Origin: JBAZWE01 sp041658605
Lineage (GTDB): Bacteria; Actinomycetota; Thermoleophilia; BMS3ABIN01
Direction: 5' to 3'
Assembly: GCA_041658605.1 (NCBI GenBank)
Contig: JBAZZU010000004.1
Span: 1-64,000, forward strand
DNA length: 64,000 nt
Below are positions 1 through 8,501 of the stretch, one piece after another (positions within the stretch are counted from its first letter, which is position 1; every line of letters begins with the position of its first letter). A program made the position numbers and the translations under genes. The notes under the pieces were generated by a model. It did no database searches, was not told the origin of the DNA, and was given only the letters and a program-made list of their open reading frames with translations.

Positions 1-109
1 TCTTTACTATTGAGGAATCCGGCATGCAGATTATTTACAGGAATGAATACGTCATCCCGGAACATGATTGTCAGATCAGTGGAATTATTTTCCGATCAGA
101 CAGGTGTAC

Positions 110-1537
110 ATGAAAAGGTCTGCGACAGCAATAATCCTCCTTGTGGCCGTCATCACGGCCATAGCAACGACGCCGTTAGCTGCTACCGGCGCATCGGCGA
201 CCAGCACCGAGGCAATTGATAACTCGCTTTCCTGGACCATTCGCGGTTTCAACTATCCCTCCTGGTGGCATGACGAATATCTGGGTCAGTCATCGAGTGA
301 TTCTTTGAGCCGCGTTGCCGCCACCGGCGCCAACTGGGTGGCCATAGATCCCACTCAGTACATGAATACCGTGACTTCCAACTCGATGGCGCCGGAAAAC
401 GGGGGTGCGGGGCGCACCGCGTCCGACGAGGCTGTCATCAAGGCAATCGATGACGCCCATGCCCGCGGACTCAAGGTTCTGCTCAAGCCGCATATCGATA
501 TCTCGGATGGGACGTCACGCTGGGATATCCACCCGGCCAATCCGGTGCGATGGTTTGCCAACTACAAGCTCATGATGGTCAATTACGCCACACTGGCGGA
601 CGCGCATCACGTGGAAATGATCTCGGTCGGCACCGAGCTGGTTACCTTAAGCGGTTCGAATTATTACAGTTACTGGGCGGATGTTATCGGCGGTGTCCGT
701 TCCGTTTATCACGGACCTGTCACCTATTCCGCCAGCACTACCGAATGCGACTACCTGAGCTTCCCCGGCCTGCTGGACTATCTGGGCCTCGACGTTTACT
801 TTTCGCTAAGCGATAACGCAGAGCCGACACTCGAGGAGCTGATGACCGGCTGGACCGATTATCACGGATATTACGGCGACGGAAACTGGCTCGCATCCAT
901 CGAGCAATGGCAGGCACGGTGGAACAAGCCGGTTATCTTTACGGAGCTGGGCTACCGCAGCGTCAAGTACGTAGGACGCGAACCCTGGGACTGGTCGGCC
1001 GCAGCATACGACGGTCCCAACCAGGCAAGGGCCTACGAGGCGGCCTTCAGGGTGCTCGGCAACAAGCCCTGGCTGGCAGGCGTCTTCTGGTGGGACTGGA
1101 TGCCGGATGTGAATTCCGGCGGCCCGGGGAACACTGATTACACAATTATCAACAAGCCCGCCGAAGATACCGTGAAGTACTGGAATGCCCTTGGCCAGGC
1201 TCAGGGGCCATCCGTTGGCGTTACGGTAAATTCCACAGGCTGGGGCAGCTACGCCGATTACCTGGCGCGGAATCTTCGTGTTGACTACAGATTTGAAAAT
1301 ACAGGCGGCGGTCCGGCCATGAATGTCACAATGACCGACAGCCGCGCCACAGATGGCGTACAGACGCTCACGACCCTACCCCTGGATCTTGGATCACTCG
1401 ATCCGGGAAACGGAATCACGGCGGCAGTAACATACAAGGTTTCTGCGGGAGTCGCATCCTTTCGCGCGTTTATTGATATCTCATTTCGGGATGCTTACGG
1501 GAACTCGCATCATCTTCCTGAAGCGCTGCCAATATGA
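110..1537 (+). CDS. Secreted GH113-like glycoside hydrolase with C-terminal YADY domain
   Basis: 475 aa. The N-terminus is basic, then hydrophobic (MKRSATAIILLVAV), with an Ala-rich cleavage region, so it is a signal peptide. Residues ~40-370 look like a GH113-type TIM barrel (beta-mannanase relatives): VGTEL carries Glu176 and IFTELGY carries Glu279, the positions expected for acid/base and nucleophile, and WWDWMP sits near the barrel end. The last ~105 residues form a separate beta-sandwich opening with WGSYADYLARNLRV; the same domain ends three other secreted proteins in this window. A TTG at 68 is in frame, but ATG 110 begins the signal peptide, so I chose it. Substrate unknown; hydrolysis of a beta-mannan-like glycan is the family expectation only. 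Confidence 0.8.
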   Translation: MKRSATAIILLVAVITAIATTPLAATGASATSTEAIDNSLSWTIRGFNYPSWWHDEYLGQSSSDSLSRVAATGANWVAIDPTQYMNTVTSNSMAPENGGAGRTASDEAVIKAIDDAHARGLKVLLKPHIDISDGTSRWDIHPANPVRWFANYKLMMVNYATLADAHHVEMISVGTELVTLSGSNYYSYWADVIGGVRSVYHGPVTYSASTTECDYLSFPGLLDYLGLDVYFSLSDNAEPTLEELMTGWTDYHGYYGDGNWLASIEQWQARWNKPVIFTELGYRSVKYVGREPWDWSAAAYDGPNQARAYEAAFRVLGNKPWLAGVFWWDWMPDVNSGGPGNTDYTIINKPAEDTVKYWNALGQAQGPSVGVTVNSTGWGSYADYLARNLRVDYRFENTGGGPAMNVTMTDSRATDGVQTLTTLPLDLGSLDPGNGITAAVTYKVSAGVASFRAFIDISFRDAYGNSHHLPEALPI

Positions 1538-1824
1538 GTATTCAGTCCTGATCAGGTTTCAGGAATAACGGTTTCACTTCTGGTTTCTCCTGACTCCTGC
1601 CTATCCGGGCTATTTTGTCAGCACAATAATAGCTTTCTCGGCCTCCGGTTTGTAAAGAAATATCTGTTTGTGCCAACCGAGGATGTCTTCAGAAAGGGTG
1701 CTACCCCGAATCCATTCATTTAATCGAGCCCTGGTGACCCTGGATTATCCTCAAATAAATCGGGGAATAGATTAGTCAGTAGTCAGAAAAGATGCATGAG
1801 ACAAAAAAGAGGCGGGAGAGCGCT

Positions 1825-3060
1825 ATGCGGGATAACGGAAACCCATCTGCTGAAAGAACTGAATCTGCGGCCGGTATCAATGGAAGGGTTATCGCCGGGC
1901 TGGCGCTTATGTTCACGGCTGTAACGCTTATCGCATTGACCGGATGCAGATCCGACACTCCTGTGAATACCACGGCCTCTCAAACCATCGACGCTCCCGT
2001 AAGAACCGCAGGCCCGCTCGCCTTCGCCGTCAAGACGGATTATGGCGCGGGATCTGAACCAAGTTCCGTAACGACAGGCGACTTCAACGGAGACGGAAAG
2101 ACCGACCTTGCCGTGGCAAATTATGGCAGCGGTAATGTCTCGATTCGTCTGGGCGCGGGTGACGGCACCTTCGGCGCCAAGGTGGACTATGGCGCCGGGG
2201 TCAATCCCAGCTCGGTCACCACTGGCGAATTCACCGGAGACGGCAATACCGACCTTGCCGTGGCAAATTATGGCAGCAATAATGTCTCAGTCTTCCTGAA
2301 CGCCGGCAACGGCACCTTCGGCGCGGCGATGAACTATAGCGTGGGTACCGGTCCGGGCTCGGTAACCAAAGGCGACTTCAACCGGACAGGAAAGATCAGC
2401 CTGGCCGTGGCAAACACAGACAGCGACAGTGTCTCGATCCTGCAGGGCGTGGGTAACGGTAGCTTCGGCGCAGCGGCAGGCTACGGCGCGGGCTCCCGGC
2501 CAAACTGCGTGGCCGCGGCTGACTTCAACGGTGACGGCATATCCGACCTCGCATTCGCGAATTATGGGAACAACATGCTCTCGATCCTGCCGGGTACGGG
2601 TAACGGCACATTCGGTGCTGCGGCAAACTACGCCGCGGGCGCCAGTCCGCATTCGGTAACGACGGGCGACTTCAACGGAGACGGAAAGACCGATGTTGCC
2701 GTAGCAAATGCGGACAGCAACGATGTATCGGTCTTCCTGAATGCGGGCAACGGCACCTTCGGCGCGGCGGCAAACTACGGCGCGGGTACTTATCTGTCCT
2801 CAGTAACCACAGGCGACTTCAACGGAGACGGAAAGTCCGACCTTGCAGTGTCAAATTATAGCAGTGGCAATGTCTCGATTCTGCCGGGAACGGGTGACGG
2901 CACCTTCGGCGTTAAGTCGGATTACGCCGCGGGAGCAGGCCCGATCATGGTAACCACAGGCGACTTTAACGGCGATGGAAAGACAGACCTTGCAGTGGCA
3001 AACTGGGAAAGCGGCAATGTCTCGATCCTGCTCAATACGACAGATTTCGGTAACTCCTAG
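1825..3060 (+). CDS. FG-GAP/VCBS-repeat lipoprotein (seven-bladed propeller)
   Basis: 411 aa. A hydrophobic segment ends in the lipobox LTGC, so the mature protein is probably lipid-anchored on the outer face of the membrane. It then carries seven repeats of ~57 residues of the type GDFNGDGKTDLAVANY followed by GNGTFGAAANY. DxNGDGxxD is the calcium-binding loop of FG-GAP/VCBS propeller blades; seven copies suggest one closed propeller. The third repeat is degenerate (GDFNRTGKISLAVANT) and has probably lost its metal ligands. ATG 1825 is preceded by GGGAG at good spacing; an in-frame ATG at 1792 has only a weak site. The role is likely binding or adhesion; no catalytic motif is visible. The 250 bases before it hold no gene. 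Confidence 0.85.
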   Translation: MRDNGNPSAERTESAAGINGRVIAGLALMFTAVTLIALTGCRSDTPVNTTASQTIDAPVRTAGPLAFAVKTDYGAGSEPSSVTTGDFNGDGKTDLAVANYGSGNVSIRLGAGDGTFGAKVDYGAGVNPSSVTTGEFTGDGNTDLAVANYGSNNVSVFLNAGNGTFGAAMNYSVGTGPGSVTKGDFNRTGKISLAVANTDSDSVSILQGVGNGSFGAAAGYGAGSRPNCVAAADFNGDGISDLAFANYGNNMLSILPGTGNGTFGAAANYAAGASPHSVTTGDFNGDGKTDVAVANADSNDVSVFLNAGNGTFGAAANYGAGTYLSSVTTGDFNGDGKSDLAVSNYSSGNVSILPGTGDGTFGVKSDYAAGAGPIMVTTGDFNGDGKTDLAVANWESGNVSILLNTTDFGNS

Positions 3061-3288
3061 AGTTATTTATTAAGGGTAGGATCACAATGCCGGATACTGG
3101 CTGGTGTTATTTTTTCAGGGATACAGCGGGGTGATCTCAGTCCTGTGGAGCATGAAAGAATGCAGGAGGAGCGAGTGGTATGGGCCACTGTGTCAATGGA
3201 AACGGGGTAACTCCAACTCCAAATCTATATTGCACCAAACCAGGGTGTCAAAGAAAGTGGGGCAACTCCACGCTGGCCCTTGGAAACG

Positions 3289-3312
3289 AACAAACCGTTT
3301 TGCCGAGTTTAG
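3289..3312 (+). repeat. Leader block shared with 5844-5868
   Basis: A 24-base block containing ACAAACCGTTTTGCC recurs with one mismatch at 5844-5868. In both places a short AAGGACAACTT follows further on, before the start of a membrane or surface protein gene (ice-binding-like at 3442, YggT-like at 5935). The intergenic stretch 3061-3441 otherwise holds only the tandem repeat at 3341-3418. Function unknown; it could be a shared transcribed leader or a remnant of a duplication. Confidence 0.5.
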
Positions 3313-3340
3313 ATTTCTTTTTGCTGGGGGAGTGTAGATT

Positions 3341-3418
3341 TCAAGGCTTACAAGGCTTTCAAGGCTTACAAGGCTTTCAAGGATTTTAAGGTTTCAAGGC
3401 GTACAAGGCTTACAAGGA
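3341..3418. repeat. Short tandem repeat, 9-bp unit
   Basis: About eight imperfect copies of a 9-base unit alternating CAAGGCTTA and CAAGGCTTT, decaying to AAGGATTTT and AAGGTTTCA in the middle. It ends ~24 bases before the start codon of the LPNTG protein and so lies in its 5' leader. No spacers, so not a CRISPR. Such arrays vary in copy number by slippage. Confidence 0.8.
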
Positions 3419-3441
3419 CAACTTTATGGGGAGGCTGTTAC

Positions 3442-4356
3442 ATGAAAATATTAACTAGGCTTTCGATTGCAGTACTTATTGCAGTCACGATTTTGTTTGG
3501 TTTGGCTGTGTCCAGCGCCGCCGCGACACCCATGGTAGATCTTGGTACGGCGGAGGGTTTTGCCGTTCTGGGCGGTCAGGCGGTCACAAACGTCCCCAAT
3601 TCCGTTATTACCGGAGACGTTGGGCTTAGCCCAGCCGCCGGCACGAACTATGCCGGGTTAACTCCAGCCGAAGTATCAGGCACAATTTATGCGGTAGATG
3701 TCACTGGGCCCGCAGGCGTTGCCGGAAATAATCCAAGCCTGGTGAATGGGGCCCAAAGCGATCTGACAACTGCATATGTCTACGCTGCCGGACTAACGCC
3801 GACTCAAACATTCTCCGCGACTGACGATCAGCTCGGCGGGCAAACCCTGACAGATGGCGTTTATGCGTTCGGCCATGGCGACACTGCTAATTTAATAGGT
3901 ACCCTGACGCTTGATGGCCAGGGTAATTCAAATTCAGTTTTCATTTTCCAGGCTTCTTCCGACCTCGTCACAGCTTCAGATAGTGTGGTTCGGCTTATAA
4001 ATGGTGCCAACTCTTGCAGGGTGTTTTGGCAAGTTACCAGTTCTGTGACTTTTGGAACGAGGACTACCTTTGTAGGAAATGTAATGGCACTGACATCCAT
4101 CACAGATAACGGCTACTCGACTATTAATGGAAGTCTGTTGGCAAGAAATGGCCAGGTTGCATTAAACCACACGACCGTTAACTGTCTTACTTGTGAAGTC
4201 GGGACAAGTACAGGCACAGGCACAGGCACAGGAACGGGCATTTCTCTGAACCGATTGCCGAATACAGGCCTTAGTTTTCCCTTGTATTTCGCCCTGGTGC
4301 TGACAGGAATATTTTCAGGTGCGATCATGCTCAGGGTAGCGCGAAGAAAAGGATAA
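3442..4356 (+). CDS. Ice-binding-family (DUF3494) surface protein with LPNTG sorting signal
   Basis: 304 aa. Signal peptide at 1-28. Residues ~30-240 match the DUF3494 ice-binding family: LGTAEGFAVLGGQAVTNV, SVITGDVGLSPAAG, TDGVYAFG, GNSNSVFIFQ and SSVTFGTRTTFVGNVMA are typical strands of that beta-helix. A (Thr-Gly)n linker leads to LPNTG, a hydrophobic helix and RVARRKG, a complete sortase cell-wall sorting signal. GGGAGG lies seven bases before ATG. Members of this family include true antifreeze proteins but also many surface proteins of unknown role, so ice binding is not assured. No sortase is in the window. Confidence 0.87.
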   Translation: MKILTRLSIAVLIAVTILFGLAVSSAAATPMVDLGTAEGFAVLGGQAVTNVPNSVITGDVGLSPAAGTNYAGLTPAEVSGTIYAVDVTGPAGVAGNNPSLVNGAQSDLTTAYVYAAGLTPTQTFSATDDQLGGQTLTDGVYAFGHGDTANLIGTLTLDGQGNSNSVFIFQASSDLVTASDSVVRLINGANSCRVFWQVTSSVTFGTRTTFVGNVMALTSITDNGYSTINGSLLARNGQVALNHTTVNCLTCEVGTSTGTGTGTGTGISLNRLPNTGLSFPLYFALVLTGIFSGAIMLRVARRKG

Positions 4357-4392
4357 TTCAGCAAGCCCATATATAGCGAGGCAGTTACGAAC

Positions 4393-4422
4393 AAGAGCCA
4401 GGCGAGTATTTGTCTGGCTCTT
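4393..4422 (+). terminator. Probable terminator after the LPNTG gene
   Basis: Perfect 9-bp inverted repeat AAGAGCCAG / CTGGCTCTT with a 12-base loop, then TTGTAGTT. It lies 37 bases after the stop of the ice-binding-like gene. The T-tract is weak. Confidence 0.6.
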
Positions 4423-4466
4423 GTAGTTATGGACCACGTTAGAGATATATTTAATATTAAACAATA

Positions 4467-4671
4467 TGGCGGGAAGGCGTAGGAATCGAAACTACCAACG
4501 GCGGGTTACCGCCGCCTACCGGTTTTGAAGTTCGGTGCAGGTCTTGTCTTCTGTTACCAGATAATCCCTTTTAGTGCTTTCTAATGGGGATTACGAAGGG
4601 TCTGTTTCGCTTCTAATACCTTCTGGTAACATCTAGTAACAGCCATTTTGTTAGCAAAATGTTAGCGTTTT
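4467..4671 (-). repeat. tRNA-Sec 3' half plus arm region, copy A (distal, most diverged)
   Basis: 4467-4530 repeats the tRNA-Sec 3' half with a C-to-A change in the T-arm and an altered, one-base-shorter long variable arm. 4531-4671 is the conserved arm region, ending with two GTTAGC hexamers about one helical turn apart (near 4650-4667). About 660 bases between 4356 and 5015 hold no gene; 4672-5014 shows no feature I recognise beyond AT-rich DNA upstream of the next gene. Confidence 0.85.
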
Positions 4672-5014
4672 CGACGGAACAAACCTTCGCATCAGATCAA
4701 AATTGATTCGTCTCGATCGCCCCATCGAAGACTGTTTGCTTTTCTCCTTTATCGTTCTCCACCATGACCTGCAAGGCGTCCAAAGCCCGTTTGACAAGGA
4801 GTTATCAGTGATTGAGGATTAACCGGATCAATCTAAACCACCATCTCAATATGTGTTCTTCCTGCTATTGTTAGAATATCGTGTGGAAAGGTGAGGAGTA
4901 TATAATGATGTATCCGTACTGTTGTCTTGTTATATGTAAGGTATCAAAATAGCCAGACATCATAAAAGAATCACATAACTTTGTCATCAAAAACGGAATT
5001 AGGAGCGGCGTAAA

Positions 5015-5482
5015 ATGCGAAGAATATTTGAAAGTGTATCGACTATCATTTATCTATTCGCGGCGATAACTCTTGCGTGTTTGTCGCTGGTGATTATGGC
5101 ATGGTCAATTTATGAGGTCATTATCACCGCTCCGACAAAAGGCGAGTTCATTCCGATAATACTTCAATCCGTGGGAACAATAATAATATCAGCAGCCATT
5201 ATTGACGTTGCAAAATATATGATTGAAGAAGAAGTCTTTATAAATAAGGAAATTCGTGATCCTGAAGAAGCCAGAAGGACAATAACAAAAATAATGGTCA
5301 TCATTTCTATCGCAGTCAGCATTGAAGGATTGGTTTATATATTTAAAGCTGGAACAAAAGATATCTCACTCTTACCATATCCGGCTTTTCTCATAGTTGT
5401 TTCAGTTTTTTTAATAGTGGGGCTTGGGATATATCAAAAATTAAGTGTAACTGTAGAAAAAGAAATAAAAAAGAACGTCTGA
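5015..5482 (+). CDS. Small four-helix membrane protein, unknown function
   Basis: 155 aa. Four hydrophobic segments at about residues 9-33, 46-66, 90-112 and 122-143, joined by short charged loops (RDPEEARRTITK) and with a basic C-terminus (KEIKKNV). AGGAG lies nine bases before ATG. I do not recognise the family; the size and four-helix layout recall PsiE-like proteins, but this is not established. Base and codon use are AT-rich, unlike the chromosomal genes around the array, which fits acquisition with segment 3. Confidence 0.7.
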   Translation: MRRIFESVSTIIYLFAAITLACLSLVIMAWSIYEVIITAPTKGEFIPIILQSVGTIIISAAIIDVAKYMIEEEVFINKEIRDPEEARRTITKIMVIISIAVSIEGLVYIFKAGTKDISLLPYPAFLIVVSVFLIVGLGIYQKLSVTVEKEIKKNV

Positions 5483-5934
5483 CAGGTGCATGGAGCCGAC
5501 CGCTTAGACTCGGCGGCTCAAGCATAATGCTATGTGTAAGGGTCAACAATAGGGCTTTGCTATTGCGACAAAACGATTTTGCTGGACTTTTCTAAAACTG
5601 ACTTTCGTACAATCAATGGTTTTTGCTGTCATATTATCCCGTTAGCTGTCAAATTTTATTCACGTCAAGTACTTTTTTTAATCTAATTATTCTATCTACT
5701 AACAATTGGCATGATTAAAAATGCATTGCGTTGCTGGAGGCTGGTTTTCTCAGTGCGAAATATGCGTTCGCTTCATTTTTCCTGACTTAGGAGAAATTGT
5801 GCTCCTCCATTTCCCTGGCCTTAATTTGGCCGACCCTCAGTATAAACAAACCGTTTTGCCTAGTTTAGCCGTAATCTGACCGGGGCAATCTAAATGTATA
5901 AGGACAACTTGGGGAAAACCAGAATGGAGAAGTG
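5483..5934. other. Intergenic stretch with a hairpin and a shared leader block
   Basis: No gene seen. A GAGCCG / CGGCTC hairpin at 5493-5519 follows the membrane protein gene and may end its transcript, though no T-tract follows. The block at 5844-5868 repeats 3289-3312 with one mismatch. The rest is AT-rich with no recognised motif. Confidence 0.5.
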
Positions 5935-6351
5935 ATGAGTCCTGAACCGAGAGATAACAAGCTGGAATATGAAAGCGACGAGTACGGTGAAACCGAGGTG
6001 GCTGAAGACACAGCGGCTCATCGGGAAAACGAGATCGGCAGGATAACCGGCATAATCTGGCTGCTGTTCGGAATCCTTGAGGTGATAATCGGGATGCGGG
6101 TTGTTCTCAAGCTGCTCGCAGCCGATCCGCTCAACAGTTTTGCGAGTTTCATCTACCGCTTCGCCCGTGTGTTCGTTTGGCCGTTCTTCGGGCTGGTAGC
6201 CGAACCGACCTCGAATGGCAGCGTCTTCGAGGTGTCTTCGATCATCGCCATGGTCGTCTACCTGTTGATCGCCTGGGGCATCACGCGCCTCGTTTACCTG
6301 GTCATGAAGTCGTCGCGTGTGCGGTCCGAGCGCACAGTGCATAGACAATAG
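5935..6351 (+). CDS. YggT-like membrane protein
   Basis: 138 aa. An acidic, charged N-terminal tail of ~45 residues precedes two or three hydrophobic helices. IIWLLFGILEVIIGMRVVLKLL, then a loop with FIYRFARVFVWPFFGL, then a second pair near IIAMVVYLLIAWGITRLVYLV, resemble the YggT family (small membrane proteins of unclear role, often linked to cell-envelope functions). GGAGA stands just before the overlapping GTG (5932) and ATG (5935); I prefer ATG. The gene lies inside segment 3 but has more ordinary base composition than the gene at 5015. Confidence 0.65.
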   Translation: MSPEPRDNKLEYESDEYGETEVAEDTAAHRENEIGRITGIIWLLFGILEVIIGMRVVLKLLAADPLNSFASFIYRFARVFVWPFFGLVAEPTSNGSVFEVSSIIAMVVYLLIAWGITRLVYLVMKSSRVRSERTVHRQ

Positions 6352-6585
6352 ATTCCATTCGCTACAAGGAGGAGCACGGGGCTGCCTGATCGATATGAAA
6401 AAGGCTCAACCCAATCTTACGAGCAGTCAAGGGTGAGATATGGAACGCAGGTCTATGACTTGACGAGAGTCTGCGTTATAGAGACTACGGCCGATTCAGG
6501 GAAAAAGAGCGCTCGTCACTGACCGAGACAAGGGTATCGGCCATGTGGTTGTCGTTACCAATACAAAGGACTAAGGAGGTTCATC

Positions 6586-6729
6586 ATGTGGGTGGTTATT
6601 CTGCTTTTAATACTCGCCTTACTTCTCGGTGGCATCGGGCTCTTCGTCGAGACGTTAAGATGGATTCTAATAATTGCTGTTGTCCTTTTGATCGCAAGTA
6701 TCCTTACCGGATGGAGGAAAAGAGCATAA
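6586..6729 (+). CDS. 47-aa hydrophobic membrane protein
   Basis: A consensus AAGGAGG lies six bases before ATG 6586. The product is almost wholly hydrophobic: two helices at residues 2-20 and 25-41 separated by VETLRW, ending in a basic GWRKRA tail. This matches in size and pattern the short 'hydrophobic proteins' common in Actinobacteria. It reads in a different frame from a longer overlapping ORF at 6543-6740, which lacks a ribosome site. A terminator hairpin follows at 6795. Function unknown. Confidence 0.72.
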   Translation: MWVVILLLILALLLGGIGLFVETLRWILIIAVVLLIASILTGWRKRA

Positions 6730-6794
6730 GGGTCGGATAAAGGGAGTGTCAGAAATATTTGGTACCTGTCTCGATCGAGTGGCCATCAATTTAT

Positions 6795-6824
6795 AATCGG
6801 CGCGATTCCTACCCCGCGCCGATT
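6795..6824 (+). terminator. Terminator hairpin after the 47-aa gene
   Basis: Perfect 10-bp inverted repeat AATCGGCGCG / CGCGCCGATT with a 10-base loop, followed by TTCTATC. It lies 65 bases after the stop codon. Confidence 0.6.
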
Positions 6825-6854
6825 TCTATCAATTTACTGAGTTAAGGGGAAACT

Positions 6855-6905
6855 TGGTGCTGAAGGTGGGAATCGAACGCACACGAGGGATGAACCTCTC
6901 CGGAA
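6855..6905 (-). pseudogene. Decayed 3' fragment of another tRNA
   Basis: On the minus strand this reads a T-arm-like element with a GTTCGATTCC core, followed by an acceptor-like stretch ending in CACCA. One T-stem pair is broken, and no D-arm or anticodon arm precedes it. It differs from the tRNA-Sec copies and may derive from a different tRNA used as an attachment site. Stretch 6730-7023 otherwise holds only a GTTAGC pair at 6932-6950. Confidence 0.4.
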
Positions 6906-7023
6906 GATAATTCAAGATCGATGTTTTAGAAAATGTTAGCGTTTTGTTAGCGGAAGTTGCATATTTTGTTTTTAAAGATACGGGATGCAAGAGAAGAATA
7001 TGCCAATTTGCAGGCTAAAACAT

Positions 7024-7230
7024 TGGCGGGAAGGCGTAGGAATCGAACCTACCAACGACGGGATTACCGCCGCCTACCGGTTTTGAAGTTCGGTGCGGGT
7101 CTTGCTTTTTGTTACCAACTAGTCGCTTTTAGTGCTTTCTAATTGGGTTTTCGAGGAGTCCGCTTCACTTCTGGTACCATCCAGTACCAACTAATCCCAT
7201 ACATTTTGTTAGCAGAATGTTAGCGTTTTT
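7024..7230 (-). repeat. tRNA-Sec 3' half plus arm region, copy B
   Basis: 7024-7088 matches the tRNA-Sec 3' half except for one base in the variable arm. 7089-7230 is the conserved arm region, ending in GTTAGC-GAA-spaced GTTAGCG. A further pair of GTTAGC hexamers at 6932-6950 lies just outside the tRNA-like block, at the end of the neighbouring segment. An ORF of 61 codons spans this copy but only translates the tRNA fragment. Confidence 0.88.
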
Positions 7231-7327
7231 GATTACCCTTCCGGTACAAAACATATCTATTTTGTACCAACTCAGAATGCCAACGAAAGAGGGTCAGCTC
7301 CAACTCCATTGACCTTTATCTCTGTTA

Positions 7328-8134
7328 TCAGCATTTTTGTTTCTTCATATACAAGAAAAGCGTATAGCTAGACTCATATGCAATGTTTTCCAAGTCACCG
7401 TAGCTTCCCTCTACATTCTTAACAAATATGTCATATGCTCTCTCGAAATCGCCTTGATCGTACAATTCTAGAGTAGAGTAATGCTTGTTTTTTGTCTGCT
7501 CGTAGACTCTCGTAAAGGGTACACACCTCTTAAAAGTAAAGTCCCTCTCCTCAATGAGCTCAAACCCGCCATACTCTGCCAACCCACTGAGAATCTCTCT
7601 ATCTAAAACCTGGCTGTAATCTAGATAATCAGGGAAGTGCTTACCCCAAATATGCTCTGCTTCCTGGTCTTTTGTCCGCGAATAAATAGCGAAGTATCCA
7701 TGCGGTTCTAAAATCCGCTTTATCTCTTCAACAGTACCCTCTACAGGTAAATGATGGAACGAGTTGAAAGCCGTAACGACCGTGACGCTATTTGACTTCA
7801 AGCCAGTTTCATAAGACGGAGCAAAAACCCAATCGATAGGGACTTCGAAGCCCTCTGTCCGCGTTCTAGCTACCTCAAGCATATTTGGGCTAATATCGAC
7901 ACCAGTTGCCCTCTTTACTGTAGTCCCAAGCTCATCCAAAACCTTAATCATTGGTAGTAAATACCTTCCCGTTCCGCAACCAAAATCGCAAAGGGTTAAT
8001 TCATCCAGTCCAACCATCTGAGCAAGACGATAAACTGGCTCACTATCAAACGTTCGACAAAAATCATACCCTCTTGAAATCCTGTCAAAATGCTCTGTGA
8101 TATTCTTCTGTTTTCTTAATCCATGTTCTGTCAT
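7328..8134 (-). CDS. Class I SAM-dependent methyltransferase
   Basis: 268 aa. Rossmann-fold methyltransferase: motif I LCDFGCGTGRYLLP, acidic residue of motif II in GVDISPNMLEVA, then VTVVTAFNSFHHLP and the motif LEPHGYFAIYSRT. The best resemblance is to UbiE/COG2226-type small-molecule enzymes; the substrate cannot be told. GAGGTG lies upstream; GTG 8140 and TTG 8137 are also in frame, but ATG 8134 has the best spacing. It is the only gene of segment 2 and runs toward the arm region of copy B. Base use is AT-rich. Confidence 0.85.
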   Translation of the reverse strand: MTEHGLRKQKNITEHFDRISRGYDFCRTFDSEPVYRLAQMVGLDELTLCDFGCGTGRYLLPMIKVLDELGTTVKRATGVDISPNMLEVARTRTEGFEVPIDWVFAPSYETGLKSNSVTVVTAFNSFHHLPVEGTVEEIKRILEPHGYFAIYSRTKDQEAEHIWGKHFPDYLDYSQVLDREILSGLAEYGGFELIEERDFTFKRCVPFTRVYEQTKNKHYSTLELYDQGDFERAYDIFVKNVEGSYGDLENIAYESSYTLFLYMKKQKC

Positions 8135-8295
8135 CAACACACCTCGAAGTTGTCCATTATTAAATCAGCCTTTCCAAGACTGACGATGCTCTAGGTGCAT
8201 AAATCAGGTTGATACAATGAAGTTGGATGCCAACCTTGGGAGCATTGAAATATGCAGTTGCTATATTGTAACAGGGAACCCTCGGCGGAAAATCT

Positions 8296-8501
8296 TGGCG
8301 GGAAGGCGTAGGAATCGAACTTACCAACGACGGGGTTACCGCCGCCTACCGGTTTTGAAGTTCGGTGCGGGTCTTGCCTTCTGTTATCAGCTAGTCCCGT
8401 TTAGTGCTTTCTAATTGGGTTTCCGAGGGGTCTGTTTCACTTCTAGTACCTTCCAGTACCAGCTAATCCCACTCATTTTGTTAGCAAAATGTTAGCGTTT
8501 T
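8296..8501 (-). repeat. tRNA-Sec 3' half plus arm region, copy C (proximal)
   Basis: 8296-8360 matches the tRNA-Sec 3' half with a single C-to-T change. 8361-8501 is the arm region, closely similar to those of copies A and B, with CCAGCTAGTCCC / CCAGCTAATCCC direct repeats and the paired GTTAGC hexamers at its end. Its last ~29 bases code for the final residues and stop codon of the SET-domain protein. Confidence 0.88.

Noticed and set aside
3341..3418. CRISPR array
   Set aside because: Units are 9 bases with no spacers and no cas genes; simple tandem repeat.
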